Made by a program: the position numbers and the translations under genes. A model generated the notes under the pieces. That model saw nothing but the letters and a program-made list of their open reading frames with translations, searched no databases and was not told where the DNA came from. This document shows, in pieces, positions 1 to 5,533 of a stretch of DNA of 6,430 bases. The number at the start of each line of letters is the position of its first letter. The stretch's first letter is position 1. This DNA is from Lachnospiraceae bacterium (GTDB taxonomy: Bacteria > Bacillota > Clostridia > Lachnospirales > Lachnospiraceae), in assembly GCA_009774615.1 (NCBI GenBank), contig VSOC01000177.1, positions 1-6,430 on the forward strand. Direction: 5' to 3'.

Positions 1-459
1 TAAAGCTTCCTTAATTTTCACAATAGCTTTCTTTACCGCTGCCGGTTCGCCTGCGGCAGCCCCCGGGCGGTGAATGTCGTTGGTGAAGAAGATACAGAAA
101 GCGCCGGCAGGAACATCGATATAGTTTTCGCTGCTTAAATTCTTAAAAAAGCAGATATCTTTGCCCTCCGGGTTTTCCTCAACCTCTTCCGCACCGGTAT
201 AGGGTACATAACCCATGCGTTCTGTGCCGGAGATAATGCACTGGACATCAACATAGATATCATGTTTTTCTGCACGGCGCACATCCATGGGCTGTGTGGT
301 TATTTCCTGAACCATGGCATAGATATCCTTGCCCTCGATTTCATAGGTTCCGGCTTCCATAGCAGCTAAGTCATTATTTTTTAACCAATGCAGAGCCTTC
401 TGGATAGCTTCGGGATACTGGTAATGGCAGGAAGCCATGTTTAAAGATCCTAAAATCAT
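1..459 (-). CDS. YhcH/YjgK/YiaL family protein (NanQ-like sugar anomerase), C-terminal end cut by window
   Basis: The frame begins with ATG at 459-457 and stays open to base 1, giving 153 residues without a stop. The family is normally about 150-155 residues, so probably only a few C-terminal codons are missing. The start is supported by an AGAGAGG ribosome binding site about 8 nt upstream. The N-terminus MILGSL, the central segment EKHDIYVDVQCIISGTERM (residues 64-82), the PAGAFCIFFTNDIHRPG stretch (117-133) and a lysine-rich KKAIVKIK end (143-150) are the family pattern. The fold is a cupin-like barrel with a metal site; H66, D71, E80 and H130 are plausible ligands. Family knowledge: E. coli NanQ (YhcH) speeds interconversion of sialic acid anomers, and relatives sit in sugar-catabolism operons. 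No sugar genes are visible here, so the substrate is unknown. Confidence 0.88.
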   Translation of the reverse strand, partial: MILGSLNMASCHYQYPEAIQKALHWLKNNDLAAMEAGTYEIEGKDIYAMVQEITTQPMDVRRAEKHDIYVDVQCIISGTERMGYVPYTGAEEVEENPEGKDICFFKNLSSENYIDVPAGAFCIFFTNDIHRPGAAAGEPAAVKKAIVKIKEAL

Positions 460-497
460 AAGATGAACCTCTCTTTCTTCTGGAAAATTAGTGCCTG

Positions 498-530
498 GTG
501 TGCTGACCTGGCAGCAGCGAAACAGCACAC
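498..530. promoter_or_regulatory. Stem-loop or operator in the leader of the YhcH-family gene
   Basis: GTGTGCTG (498-505) and CAGCACAC (523-530) are perfect 8-bp inverted arms around a 17-nt spacer. The dyad lies 39-71 bp upstream of the start codon of the minus-strand YhcH-family gene and downstream of its candidate promoter. It could be an RNA hairpin in the 5' leader or a repressor operator for a sugar-responsive regulator. The structure is visible; the role is inferred. Confidence 0.45.
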
Positions 531-548
531 AAGCTGCATTCTTTATCC

Positions 549-577
549 ATCTTAGCATAAGACGAATAAAATTTCCA
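549..577 (-). promoter_or_regulatory. Candidate sigma-A promoter for the YhcH-family gene
   Basis: Read on the minus strand, TGGAAA (577-572) and TAAGAT (554-549) are separated by 17 nt. Each matches 4 of 6 consensus bases. Transcription would start near 542 and the leader would carry the 498-530 stem-loop. The match is modest. Confidence 0.3.
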
Positions 578-615
578 GTATTACATATCCTTTTCTTTGA
601 TAAGATTTTTGCCTG

Positions 616-859
616 GTTACTGTTTACGGGGGTGCGTAGGCGGGGGCATGTTCCGTGAGGAATCCCCTCAAAAAACACCGGCGCTTCGCATTGAGCACTT
701 AGCGAGGTTTTTTCGAGTTTAGTGCGAAAGTGGTTCCTCTGAACAAAGAGAAGAGGAACTTCCTAATATCGAGTTTAGCGTCCGCTGTGTTCTTTTGCGG
801 AACGAGAGCGCGGTGACGACGGAATATGCCCCCACCGCAGCACCCACGTGAACCGTAAC
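616..859. repeat. 244-bp element with 41-bp imperfect terminal inverted repeats (MITE-like or structured RNA)
   Basis: Bases 616-656 and 819-859 are inverted copies of each other: 33 of 41 positions match, with no gaps, from GTTAC at one end to ACGGAA at the inner edge. The 162-bp interior folds further. GTTCCTCT (733-740) pairs perfectly with AGAGGAAC (752-759). TCCGC (781-785) pairs with GCGGA (797-801). The 684-707 segment makes a 6-bp stem followed by six T. A 10-bp direct repeat TCGAGTTTAG occurs at 713-722 and 769-778. The element is visibly richer in GC than the flanking intergenic DNA. It has no transposase, which fits a non-autonomous mobile element or a highly structured RNA. Flanks TTTTGCCTG (607-615) and TTTTGAACTG (860-869) resemble each other but are not a clean target duplication. 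I do not recognise a named family. Confidence 0.7.
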
Positions 860-890
860 TTTTGAACTGCAGAGAACTGGAGCGTTAGTT

Positions 891-1451
891 ATGAACCGTG
901 TAATTTTGAATTTTACCGCTTATTTTTTAATTCCCCTATCGACTGTTCTTTTTGCCTGGGACAGCAACTGGTTTACCACGAATTTTTCTGTTTTAAGTAA
1001 TGGCATGGAACGGAAAAATGCCTTTGCCTTCTGGGGCCTTTTGGTTGGCGTGTATTTTTTCTGTATCCTTCACCAGATTTCCAGGAAAATGTTTCCGGCA
1101 CCTAGAGGGATTTCTCTGATTTCTCTTTCCCTCCTGCTTTTGGTCTGCGGTGTGGTCACGCCTTATCTCCCGGAAAATCTTCCCTTTCCCTCGTTTTTGC
1201 ATGTTGTATTTTCTTTTTTTGCCGCCGTCAGTCTTTCGGTGTTTCTTCTGCTTTTATTATACCAGCTTTCCCTGCGTTTCCCGGGAGAATACAGGGTTTA
1301 TTCATGGATTTTGGCGGGCATCCTTTTTCTTTCGGCCATCCTTTTGCTTTTGGCAGGGATTGTCAGCAGTGCTCTGGAAATTTTTTTCACCATTTCTGCG
1401 GCGGTGTTCTGCCGAAAACTTTTAGAAAAGGTTTCGATGAAAAATTCTTAG
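891..1451 (+). CDS. Small six-helix integral membrane protein, function unknown
   Basis: The 186-residue protein starts at ATG 891, with TGGAG 8 nt upstream serving as ribosome binding site. It is very hydrophobic, with likely membrane helices at about residues 4-23, 44-62, 73-92, 103-127, 136-155 and 157-175. The loop at 24-43 contains the motif TTNFSVLSNG, and short basic loops (SRK at 64-66, the C-terminal RKLLEK) suggest cytoplasmic faces. Size, helix number and the FSV motif faintly recall DUF998-type membrane proteins, but I cannot confirm that. No catalytic or transport motif is visible. The gene begins 31 bp after the 616-859 element, so its transcript may carry part of that structure. 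Its stop overlaps the stop of the convergent zinc-ribbon gene. I see no convincing promoter of its own. It is a real gene by codon pattern and ribosome site; its role is unknown. Confidence 0.7.
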   Translation: MNRVILNFTAYFLIPLSTVLFAWDSNWFTTNFSVLSNGMERKNAFAFWGLLVGVYFFCILHQISRKMFPAPRGISLISLSLLLLVCGVVTPYLPENLPFPSFLHVVFSFFAAVSLSVFLLLLLYQLSLRFPGEYRVYSWILAGILFLSAILLLLAGIVSSALEIFFTISAAVFCRKLLEKVSMKNS

Positions 1452-2269
1452 TTTTTCTCAAACATCCGGCTGTAGATTTCTTCGCTTAAGGCATCAATAT
1501 AAGCTTGATCGGGAAGATCATTTTCGATGGCAAGGTAATCCTGAATCAGAGAGAAACGTTTTAAACTGCGCTCTTCTAAGCGATCATCATCTTCCCCGTT
1601 AAGTTCATTATTTAACTTTTCATCCAGTTCTTCGACAGAATGTGTCTTTAAAAAACGGTCAATCAGTTCTCTGGTTTTCTGGTTTTCTTCGTCGGCCTGT
1701 ACCTTGAGTTTTGCAGCGTCTTTTCTTGTTTTGCCGCAGACCGCCAGACAACCAATCCCCATAATTCCCAAAACTCCGCCAAAGCTTATCTGATTCATTC
1801 CGGAAAGAGGGATGATTCCGGTAAAAATCAGCACAGAAAGCAGCAGAGCCGTACAGCCAATCAAGAGAAAGGCTGAGGCTGAAGATTTCATATCCTGATA
1901 GCGTTCGGATTTTTTAACATAGACCGTAGAAGGCGGTCTTTGCTGTTTTTTAGGCCGGATAATTTCCTGGAGGATTTCTTCGGGTAAATCTTCTTCGGTT
2001 AAGAATCTTTCGGATGAAGGTTCTTCGGATAAAGGTTCTTCGGATAAAGGTTCTTCGGATAAAGAGGTTTCCGATAAAGTTTCTTCCGATAAACGGCTTT
2101 CAGGAAAATTGTCACGAAAAAAGTTTTTGGCTTCTTCTAAGGCTTTTTTTTCGGCCTCTTCCTGCAGTGCTTTTGCTTCCTGGGGGGAGGAGAGAAGAGG
2201 GCCTTTGCAGTCCGAGCAGAACGAAACGCCTTCGACAAACTCCATATCACATTTTGGACAATATGGCAT
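1448..2269 (-). CDS. Zinc-ribbon membrane protein with acidic LSEEP-repeat linker
   Basis: This 273-residue protein starts at ATG 2269-2267; an AAAGGAGA ribosome site lies 11 nt upstream, slightly far. Order of parts: an N-terminal zinc ribbon with C4-x2-C7 and C18-x2-C21; a charged helical stretch (31-52); about eight five-residue repeats of the type LSEEP (60-97); a basic patch RPKKQQR (105-111); two membrane helices (about 133-152 and 162-179); and a highly charged C-terminal region (180-273) likely to be helical. Both termini should lie on the same side, presumably cytoplasmic, because the two helices form a hairpin. Zinc ribbons followed by membrane segments are common in uncharacterised Bacillota proteins; no enzyme motif is present. 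It is divergent from the SIR2-like gene and shares a dyad-rich control region with it. A scaffold or regulatory role is only a guess. Confidence 0.75.
   Translation of the reverse strand: MPYCPKCDMEFVEGVSFCSDCKGPLLSSPQEAKALQEEAEKKALEEAKNFFRDNFPESRLSEETLSETSLSEEPLSEEPLSEEPSSERFLTEEDLPEEILQEIIRPKKQQRPPSTVYVKKSERYQDMKSSASAFLLIGCTALLLSVLIFTGIIPLSGMNQISFGGVLGIMGIGCLAVCGKTRKDAAKLKVQADEENQKTRELIDRFLKTHSVEELDEKLNNELNGEDDDRLEERSLKRFSLIQDYLAIENDLPDQAYIDALSEEIYSRMFEKN
1991..2095 (-). repeat. 15-bp tandem repeat inside the zinc-ribbon gene (seven units)
   Basis: Seven 15-bp units run from 1991 to 2095. The three at 2021-2065 are nearly identical (plus-strand unit TTCTTCGGATAAAGG), while the outer units have diverged. 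Fifteen bases are five codons, so each unit adds one LSEEP-like pentapeptide on the minus strand and copy-number changes keep the frame. This is an acidic, flexible linker between the zinc ribbon and the membrane helices. Confidence 0.9.
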
Positions 2270-2283
2270 AATTTTAACAATCT

Positions 2284-2297
2284 CCTTTCATGAAAGG
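2284..2297. promoter_or_regulatory. Perfect 14-bp palindrome overlapping the zinc-ribbon gene's ribosome site
   Basis: CCTTTCATGAAAGG reads the same on both strands. On the minus strand its second half supplies most of the AAAGGAGA ribosome binding site of the zinc-ribbon gene. It could be an operator, or a small hairpin (5-bp stem, 4-nt loop) that hides the ribosome site. Role inferred. Confidence 0.4.
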
Positions 2298-2343
2298 GGG
2301 CAAAGATGATTCGTTACTGTGAATATGTAAACAGCAATGATGA

Positions 2344-2378
2344 TTACCCCTGATGTCTATGTATCATTATAAGGGTAA
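2344..2378. promoter_or_regulatory. Interrupted dyad across the zinc-ribbon gene promoter
   Basis: TTACCC (2344-2349) and GGGTAA (2373-2378) form outer arms, with TGAT (2351-2354) and ATCA (2363-2366) nested inside. The dyad covers the minus-strand TATAAT at 2371-2366 and the predicted start of transcription, the usual place for a repressor site. It lies about 30 bp from the promoter of the divergent SIR2-like gene, so one regulator could act on both. Role inferred. Confidence 0.4.
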
Positions 2379-2394
2379 ATTTTGGTTTCGTCCA
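2366..2394 (-). promoter_or_regulatory. Candidate sigma-A promoter for the zinc-ribbon gene
   Basis: On the minus strand, TGGACG (2394-2389, 4 of 6 consensus) is followed after 17 nt by a perfect TATAAT (2371-2366). The predicted start near 2359 leaves a leader of about 90 nt before the gene. Confidence 0.5.
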
Positions 2395-2405
2395 TCTTAT
2401 TTTAC

Positions 2406-2435
2406 TTGCTTTGTTAAGCCGTGGGGATTTATAAT
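2406..2435 (+). promoter_or_regulatory. Candidate sigma-A promoter for the SIR2-like gene
   Basis: A perfect TATAAT (2430-2435) is preceded by TTGCTT (2406-2411) at 18 nt; the -35 matches only the first three consensus bases. Transcription would begin near 2442, giving a leader of about 90 nt. The weak -35 box suggests low basal or activated expression. Confidence 0.45.
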
Positions 2436-2440
2436 GAGAT

Positions 2441-2469
2441 AGAAGCGTCTAAAGTTTTTTGCCGCTTCT
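2441..2469 (+). promoter_or_regulatory. Perfect inverted repeat at the predicted transcription start of the SIR2-like gene
   Basis: AGAAGCG (2441-2447) and CGCTTCT (2463-2469) are perfect 7-bp arms around a 15-nt spacer. They begin six bases after the TATAAT box. This position fits either an operator that blocks transcription or a 5'-end hairpin that stabilises the messenger RNA. The spacer holds a T6 run, but it lies inside the loop, so this is not a terminator. Confidence 0.45.
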
Positions 2470-2518
2470 GGTGATGCGGATTGCTTGGCACATAGAAAAA
2501 ACAGCCATACATGATGAT

Positions 2519-2524
2519 GGAGGG
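2519..2524 (+). promoter_or_regulatory. Ribosome binding site fixing the SIR2-like start
   Basis: GGAGGG sits 6 nt before ATG 2531. It favours that start over the upstream in-frame TTG at 2459, which has no such site. Confidence 0.85.
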
Positions 2525-2530
2525 AAGAAT

Positions 2531-3373
2531 ATGACATTTTATGAAAAGATAGAAGATTTATCTATGGCATTAAACCGGAAGAGGCTGGTAATCTTTGTCG
2601 GTGCCGGGGTATCGAAAAATTCCGGTCTGCCGACCTGGGGGCAGATGGTTCAGGCGTTTGCAAAAGAGATTGGCTATGAGATGGATGGGCGGCTTGCCAC
2701 AGAAGAATATATCCGGATTCCCCAATATTATTACTGTATGGATGAAAGTGAGGGCCATTCCTCCTACTATAATCTGATAAAATCCCTGATTCCGGAGGAT
2801 ATCCAGCCTAATTTACTGGATTATCTTATTGTTTCCCTTCATCCAAAACACATTGTAACGACGAATTTTGATACGCTTTTGGATCAGGTTGCCGGGGGTT
2901 ACCGGGTGATCCGTGAGGACAGGGATCTGCTCACCGGGATTTCCTCACACTACCTGCTTAAACTGCACGGCGATATTCGCCAGCCGGAAAAAATGGTATT
3001 TAAAGAAGATGATTATCTGCAATATTCAGAAACGCATCGCTTAATGGAAACCTACCTGAAATCCCTTTTAATCGGCCATGTGTTTTTATTCGTCGGTTAT
3101 TCGTTAAATGATTATAACCTGAAAACCTTTGTAAGCTGGATTGACTATGTGGCCAAAGAGATGGAAGTCCGCCAGGAAATGCACCGAAACTATTTTCTTT
3201 CCAGCAGCTTTCATGCCGGCAAGGATTATCTGCGGAAATATTATGAAGGAAAAGGGCTTGAAGTCATCGATTTATACCAGCTTCCCGAAGAAGTGGATAA
3301 GCGTGCGGAAAAAGTACAGCTTTCTGAAGAACTGGGCAGGAAAACCTTTGCGGTTCTGGAACGGATCCGGTAA
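2531..3373 (+). CDS. Standalone SIR2-like domain protein (SIR2_2 type), probable NAD+-hydrolysing effector
   Basis: The 280-residue protein is one SIR2-like Rossmann domain with little else. Visible motifs are VGAGVS (23-28) in the NAD-binding loop, SGLPTW (31-36), TTNFD (110-114) with the expected catalytic asparagine N112 and D114, KLHGD (144-148) with the catalytic-type H146, and VGYSLNDYN (188-196). The cysteine zinc module of true deacetylases is absent. Family knowledge: such SIR2-like domains in ThsA, DSR1/DSR2, Sir2-HerA and SIR2-Argonaute systems degrade NAD+ during phage infection. The usual extra sensor domain (SLOG, TPR, STAND) is missing and no partner such as HerA, TIR or Argonaute lies in this window. 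It may act alone or with a distant partner. The gene has its own promoter, a start-site dyad and a terminator, so it is a single-gene unit, divergent from the zinc-ribbon gene. The family is firm; a defence role is inferred. Confidence 0.85.
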   Translation: MTFYEKIEDLSMALNRKRLVIFVGAGVSKNSGLPTWGQMVQAFAKEIGYEMDGRLATEEYIRIPQYYYCMDESEGHSSYYNLIKSLIPEDIQPNLLDYLIVSLHPKHIVTTNFDTLLDQVAGGYRVIREDRDLLTGISSHYLLKLHGDIRQPEKMVFKEDDYLQYSETHRLMETYLKSLLIGHVFLFVGYSLNDYNLKTFVSWIDYVAKEMEVRQEMHRNYFLSSSFHAGKDYLRKYYEGKGLEVIDLYQLPEEVDKRAEKVQLSEELGRKTFAVLERIR

Positions 3374-3395
3374 AAGATATTCGGTAAAACATAGA

Positions 3396-3455
3396 ATCCG
3401 CCGCCCGGTGTTGACCTGTCCGGGACGGCGGATCTTTATGTTTTTCTTTGTTTTT
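3396..3455 (+). terminator. Intrinsic terminator of the SIR2-like gene
   Basis: ATCCGCCG (3396-3403) and CCCGG (3404-3408) pair with CCGGG (3420-3424) and CGGCGGAT (3426-3433), with a single bulged A at 3425 and an 11-nt loop. The 13-bp GC-rich stem is followed by a T-rich tract to 3455. On the minus strand the trailing tract is poorer, so it may only weakly stop the convergent chemoreceptor transcript. Confidence 0.88.
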
Positions 3456-3496
3456 GTCGAACGAATTTTATTTCTGTTTCTATTGTTTTTGGAAGC

Positions 3497-5470
3497 CTAA
3501 TCCCTGGCAAGGGTGAAGCGGTCTACAAGCTTCTTTAAGCTGTCCGCTTCGGCGGAAAGTTCCTCGCTGGCGGCTGCACTTTCTTCGGCTGTAGCGCTGT
3601 TGGTCTGTACGACGGAGGAGATCTGGTCGATTCCGTCCGTAACCTGGATAATGGCCGTTGTCTGTTTCTCCATAGCTTCGACAACGATATCCATCTGGGA
3701 AGTTACATGTCCGGCATAGAAGCTGGTCTGTTCAAGGGATTCGGTAACATGCTCTACGGCCTGGCTGCCTTCATTCACGGCCTGGATGGAATTTTCAATT
3801 AATTCCTTTGTAGCTTTTGCTGCTTCGTCGGATTTTGCCGCAAGATTGCGCACCTCATCGGCAACAACCGCAAATCCTTTTCCGGAGGTTCCTGCCCGGG
3901 CTGCTTCTACGGCAGCATTTAACGCGAGGATATTCGTCTGGAACGCAATGCTTTCAATCGAAGCAATAATCCGGGAAATCTCTTCGGAAGAACGGGAAAT
4001 TTTTTCCATGGCAACATTCAGTTCTTTTACATGTTCCACACTGATACCAAGCTGTGCTCCCGCCTGGCCGACAAACTGCCCAGCCTGTTCGGTGGCTTCG
4101 GATGTTTTCTTTGCGCTTTCCGAGATATCCGAAATAGTAGCTGCCAGCTCTTCTACAGCACTGGCCTGTTCGACGGAACCCTGGCTTAAGCTCTGCGCAC
4201 CGCCGGAAACCTGGCCGCTTGCCGAAGAAACCTGACCGGCAGAGGCATTAATCTGGCGCATGGTATTGCTCAGCTCAACCTTTAAGTTGCGCATGGAAAC
4301 CAGGATATTTTGGAAGTCGCCCACATAGGCATCACGGTGGGAAGACTGGATATCAAAGTTCTGGTGTGCCATCTCATTTAATAAGTAGCTGATATCATGA
4401 ATAATGGTATTTAAGCCGGTGACCATCTCCGCAGTGGAACGGGTCAGTTCTGCGGTTTCATCCTGACCGCTGATCTGCGGAACAGGAGATTTCAGATCGC
4501 CTTCCACCAGAAGCTTCATCCTCTTGGCACAGGCATGCATGGGGGTGCTGATATTGCTGGAAAGCTTTAAGGCAACAACAATCGAAGCCAAAATGGAAGC
4601 AATAATTACAAGAACATTGATCACAATGCCAAAATAAGTATCGGCTAAGTATTCGGCTTTTAATGCGGTAACGGCAACACTCCAGCTGTCTGTGGCGGCT
4701 ACTGGTGCATAGGCGATAAAACGAGGGCCGTCAGCACTTTTAAAAATACCGAATTCGTTCTTGCCCTGGCGCATGGCGGCGTGGAATCCAGCCAGTTCCT
4801 TTAATGAGGAATCGCTCTGGGCTTCCCGTTCAATGTTCTGCGTGGTAATGGTATCCAGGGTAATATCGGCGATGGTATCACCGGATTTGTTGATCATGTA
4901 GGCACGGCTGCTCTCACCGAATTTAATTGAGGAAACAATATCATTTAAAAAAGTTTCCTGCGGTACAAAATAAACGACGCCGGTAATCTGGGAGCCGTGT
5001 TTTCCGTCCGCATAAAGAGGCGCAGCGACCATAATCGACAAATCCCCGGTGATCTTGCTGATTAAGGGTTCTGAAACATAGACATTCCCCTTCATGGCCT
5101 GCTGTACATATTCGCGGTCGGAATAATCCTTGCCGTCAAAAATACTGTAGCCGTTCATATTAATGATATTGCCTCGCTGGAAGCCGTGCATCTTGACACG
5201 TTCATCAATAATGGCTTGCTTTTCTTCGAGCGGCACAGAAGCGTCAGACAGCTGCGCAATACAGCCGGTATCAACGGCAACATTTTTGTAGGCAGTCAGT
5301 TCCTGCTCAATACGCTCTGCGGCTAAAACAGCGGTTTCACTCATCATCTGATTTACGGTAGCCATCGTACTGCGGTAACTTAAAACAATACTGGATGCTC
5401 CAACGGCAAAAAGAGCAATCAGTACGGTAGCCATCAGGCTGACAGTGATTTTTTTACGGATGCTTTTCAT
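3497..5470 (-). CDS. Methyl-accepting chemotaxis protein with dCache sensor and HAMP domain
   Basis: The 657-residue receptor starts at ATG 5470-5468 with AGGAGG 6 nt upstream. Domains: membrane helix about 8-30; extracellular double-Cache sensor about 35-275, including the typical DYSDREYVQQAMKG stretch (115-128) and SEPLISKITGDLSIMVAAP (133-151); second helix about 281-302; HAMP about 302-355; a second HAMP-like helical unit about 355-410 with YVGDF (382-386); and a cytoplasmic signalling coiled coil about 410-655. The hairpin tip is FQTNILALNAAVEAARAG (510-527), followed by GKGFAVVADEVRNLA, which contacts CheA and CheW. It senses a small ligand outside the cell and controls CheA kinase activity. 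The dCache amino-acid-binding signature (R-x-W-Y) is not seen, so the ligand is unknown. There is no CheB/CheR-tethering pentapeptide at the C-terminus. No other chemotaxis gene is nearby; it looks like an orphan receptor. Confidence 0.96.
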   Translation of the reverse strand: MKSIRKKITVSLMATVLIALFAVGASSIVLSYRSTMATVNQMMSETAVLAAERIEQELTAYKNVAVDTGCIAQLSDASVPLEEKQAIIDERVKMHGFQRGNIINMNGYSIFDGKDYSDREYVQQAMKGNVYVSEPLISKITGDLSIMVAAPLYADGKHGSQITGVVYFVPQETFLNDIVSSIKFGESSRAYMINKSGDTIADITLDTITTQNIEREAQSDSSLKELAGFHAAMRQGKNEFGIFKSADGPRFIAYAPVAATDSWSVAVTALKAEYLADTYFGIVINVLVIIASILASIVVALKLSSNISTPMHACAKRMKLLVEGDLKSPVPQISGQDETAELTRSTAEMVTGLNTIIHDISYLLNEMAHQNFDIQSSHRDAYVGDFQNILVSMRNLKVELSNTMRQINASAGQVSSASGQVSGGAQSLSQGSVEQASAVEELAATISDISESAKKTSEATEQAGQFVGQAGAQLGISVEHVKELNVAMEKISRSSEEISRIIASIESIAFQTNILALNAAVEAARAGTSGKGFAVVADEVRNLAAKSDEAAKATKELIENSIQAVNEGSQAVEHVTESLEQTSFYAGHVTSQMDIVVEAMEKQTTAIIQVTDGIDQISSVVQTNSATAEESAAASEELSAEADSLKKLVDRFTLARD

Positions 5471-5489
5471 CTCTTTCCTCCTAAAGTTC

Positions 5490-5506
5490 TTATCGGTGGA
5501 CGATAA
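5490..5506. promoter_or_regulatory. Perfect dyad TTATCG-5-CGATAA upstream of the chemoreceptor
   Basis: TTATCG (5490-5495) and CGATAA (5501-5506) are perfect inverted arms with a 5-nt spacer, just upstream of the ribosome site. This is a typical compact operator shape. The minus-strand reading of 5497-5490, ACCGATAA, also matches 7 of 8 bases of the sigma-28 (SigD/FliA) -10 consensus GCCGATAA, but no TAAA-type -35 stands at the right distance. Confidence 0.4.
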
Positions 5507-5533
5507 ATATAATGATGTTAGTAAACATTATAT
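5507..5533. promoter_or_regulatory. AT-rich inverted repeat overlapping the chemoreceptor -10 box
   Basis: ATATAATG (5507-5514) and CATTATAT (5526-5533) are perfect 8-bp inverted arms, and ATGTT/AACAT (5515-5519, 5524-5528) nests within. It overlaps the minus-strand TATAAT at 5532-5527. It is too AT-rich to be a good terminator for the cation exporter gene upstream. An operator role is inferred. Confidence 0.35.

Noticed and set aside
607..869. Target-site duplication around the 616-859 element (TTTTGCCTG / TTTTGAACTG)
   Set aside because: The two copies differ in length and internal bases, so they do not make a convincing duplication, though an old decayed one cannot be excluded.
1991..2095. 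Short tandem repeats as a CRISPR array
   Set aside because: Units are 15 bp, adjoin directly without spacers and encode pentapeptides inside a gene.
2014..2271. Plus-strand ORF with repeated KVLRI units
   Set aside because: It is the antisense shadow of the 15-bp repeat in the zinc-ribbon gene; it has no ribosome site or domain.
2459..2530. N-terminal extension of the SIR2-like protein from TTG 2459
   Set aside because: It starts with a rare codon without a ribosome site and overlaps the start-site dyad; ATG 2531 has GGAGGG at 6 nt and leads directly into the SIR2 fold.
3455..3461. TGTCGAA, a perfect Spo0A box
   Set aside because: It lies between two convergent gene ends within the T-rich terminator tail, where no promoter is expected; a 7-bp match there is likely chance.
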